Positions 6,415 to 7,027 of a stretch of 7,027 nucleotides of DNA are shown in pieces; position 1 is the stretch's first letter; each line of letters opens with the position of its first letter. The stretch lies in NCBI GenBank assembly GCA_021804525.1, contig JAJZHJ010000067.1:1-7027 (forward strand), read 5' to 3'. The position numbers and the translations under genes were made by a program. The notes under the pieces are model-generated. The model had not been told where the DNA came from and ran no database searches. It saw only the letters and a list, made by a program, of their open reading frames with translations. This DNA is from Bacteroidota bacterium (GTDB lineage Bacteria; Bacteroidota; Bacteroidia; Bacteroidales; Paludibacteraceae).

Positions 6415-7027
6415 CTACCTGAGAATCACTGACTTTCTCTCTGTGTTAATGGAATATTGTACCTGGGGCGTAATAAAATGAATATCGCTTAGGATTTCTT
6501 TCAGTGGCTCGTTTTCGATGGTGATATTATAGGTTAAATTAGATATGTTGTCATTTCTAACATCAAACGTATAGCCATATTTCTGAGTCAATTTTTCGAC
6601 AACAGCAGCAAGCGTCTCTCTCTGAATTACCACTTGTCCTTTAGTCCAGTCTGCAATATCGGCAATATTGATTGACTTTACAAAATATTCTTCTGTTCGT
6701 TTGTTATAACACAATTGTGTTCCGGGTTTAAGTTCCGATAATATCTTGTTATCCTTTGCATTATCGATAATCTGTACTTCCCCTTCCTTCAGGCTGGTAT
6801 ATGAATAAATTTCATCAGAACAAGCATCTACATCGAATTTTGTACCTATATCTTTAACTGAATAAATTCCCACATTCACCATGAACGGAGTTTCCTTATT
6901 ATGCGTCACTTCAAAATAAGCTTCTCCTCGTAAAGTCACCTTACGCGAACCCTCATTAAAATTTGTCGGATAAATCAGTTTTGAATTCTCATTCAAAGTT
7001 ACTTTAGTCCCGTCACTAAGCAGCAAG
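6415..7027 (-). CDS. FecR-family anti-sigma factor, N-terminus cut by window edge
   Basis: An open frame enters from the window edge and ends with TAG at 6417-6415, leaving about 203 C-terminal residues. The first codon visible in frame is TTG, but the local sequence (LLLSDGTKVTLNENSKL) matches the interior of the FecR domain, so this is a leucine and not a start. Family members are usually about 300-350 residues; the cytoplasmic sigma-binding region and the transmembrane helix should lie outside the window. Visible parts are the second half of the FecR domain (PF04773; GEAYFEVTHNKETPFMV at about 34-50, VKDIGTKFDV, SLKEGEVQI) and a C-terminal DUF4974-type domain from about 130 to 202, introduced by DWTKGQVVIQ and containing KLTQKYGYTFDV and PLKEILSDI. 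In this family the periplasmic part contacts the STN domain of a TonB-dependent transporter and controls an ECF sigma factor. The gene sits 196 bp upstream of such a transporter. The sigma gene is probably just beyond the window. Confidence 0.94.
   Translation of the reverse strand, partial: LLLSDGTKVTLNENSKLIYPTNFNEGSRKVTLRGEAYFEVTHNKETPFMVNVGIYSVKDIGTKFDVDACSDEIYSYTSLKEGEVQIIDNAKDNKILSELKPGTQLCYNKRTEEYFVKSINIADIADWTKGQVVIQRETLAAVVEKLTQKYGYTFDVRNDNISNLTYNITIENEPLKEILSDIHFITPQVQYSINTERKSVILR

Noticed and set aside
7024..7026. TTG as a start codon for the fecR fragment
   Set aside because: The codon falls inside the FecR domain, and the regions that must precede it are missing, so the gene continues beyond the window.

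Overview
The window looks like chromosomal DNA of a member of the Bacteroidota. It is AT-rich, translation starts lack Shine-Dalgarno sequences, and it carries an adjacent SusC/SusD pair next to a FecR-type anti-sigma factor, a layout typical of that phylum. No tRNA, rRNA, CRISPR array, intact transposase or phage gene is visible. Every convincing gene is on the minus strand, so the biological order runs from high to low coordinates.

Layout in transcription order: (1) the C-terminal two thirds of a FecR-family anti-sigma regulator, cut by the window edge (6415-7027); (2) a 196-bp spacer (6219-6414) that holds a possible ECF-type promoter and, as a competing reading, a 25-codon membrane-peptide ORF ending 3 nt before susC; (3) a 1144-residue SusC/RagA TonB-dependent transporter with an N-terminal STN signalling domain (2784-6218); (4) 10 bp later, a 510-residue SusD-like lipoprotein (1241-2773); (5) a 592-bp stretch without a convincing gene (649-1240), containing a near-perfect 17-bp inverted repeat just after the susD stop; (6) the N-terminal 216 residues of an exported calcineurin-like metallophosphoesterase, cut by the other edge (1-648).

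The likely joint role is regulated uptake of a polymer or complex ligand. The SusD lipoprotein would capture the ligand at the cell surface and the SusC barrel would import it with TonB energy. The STN domain of SusC would report ligand occupancy to FecR in the inner membrane, which would release an ECF sigma factor (probably encoded just beyond 7027) to activate susCD. The exported phosphoesterase suggests that the ligand, or something processed with it, carries phosphate esters. This is inference: the phosphatase is separated from susD by a long spacer and may be a separate unit.

Nothing here proves a new class of system. The points most worth a second look are the long hairpin after susD, the candidate ECF promoter and the competing small ORF before susC, and the phosphatase linkage.
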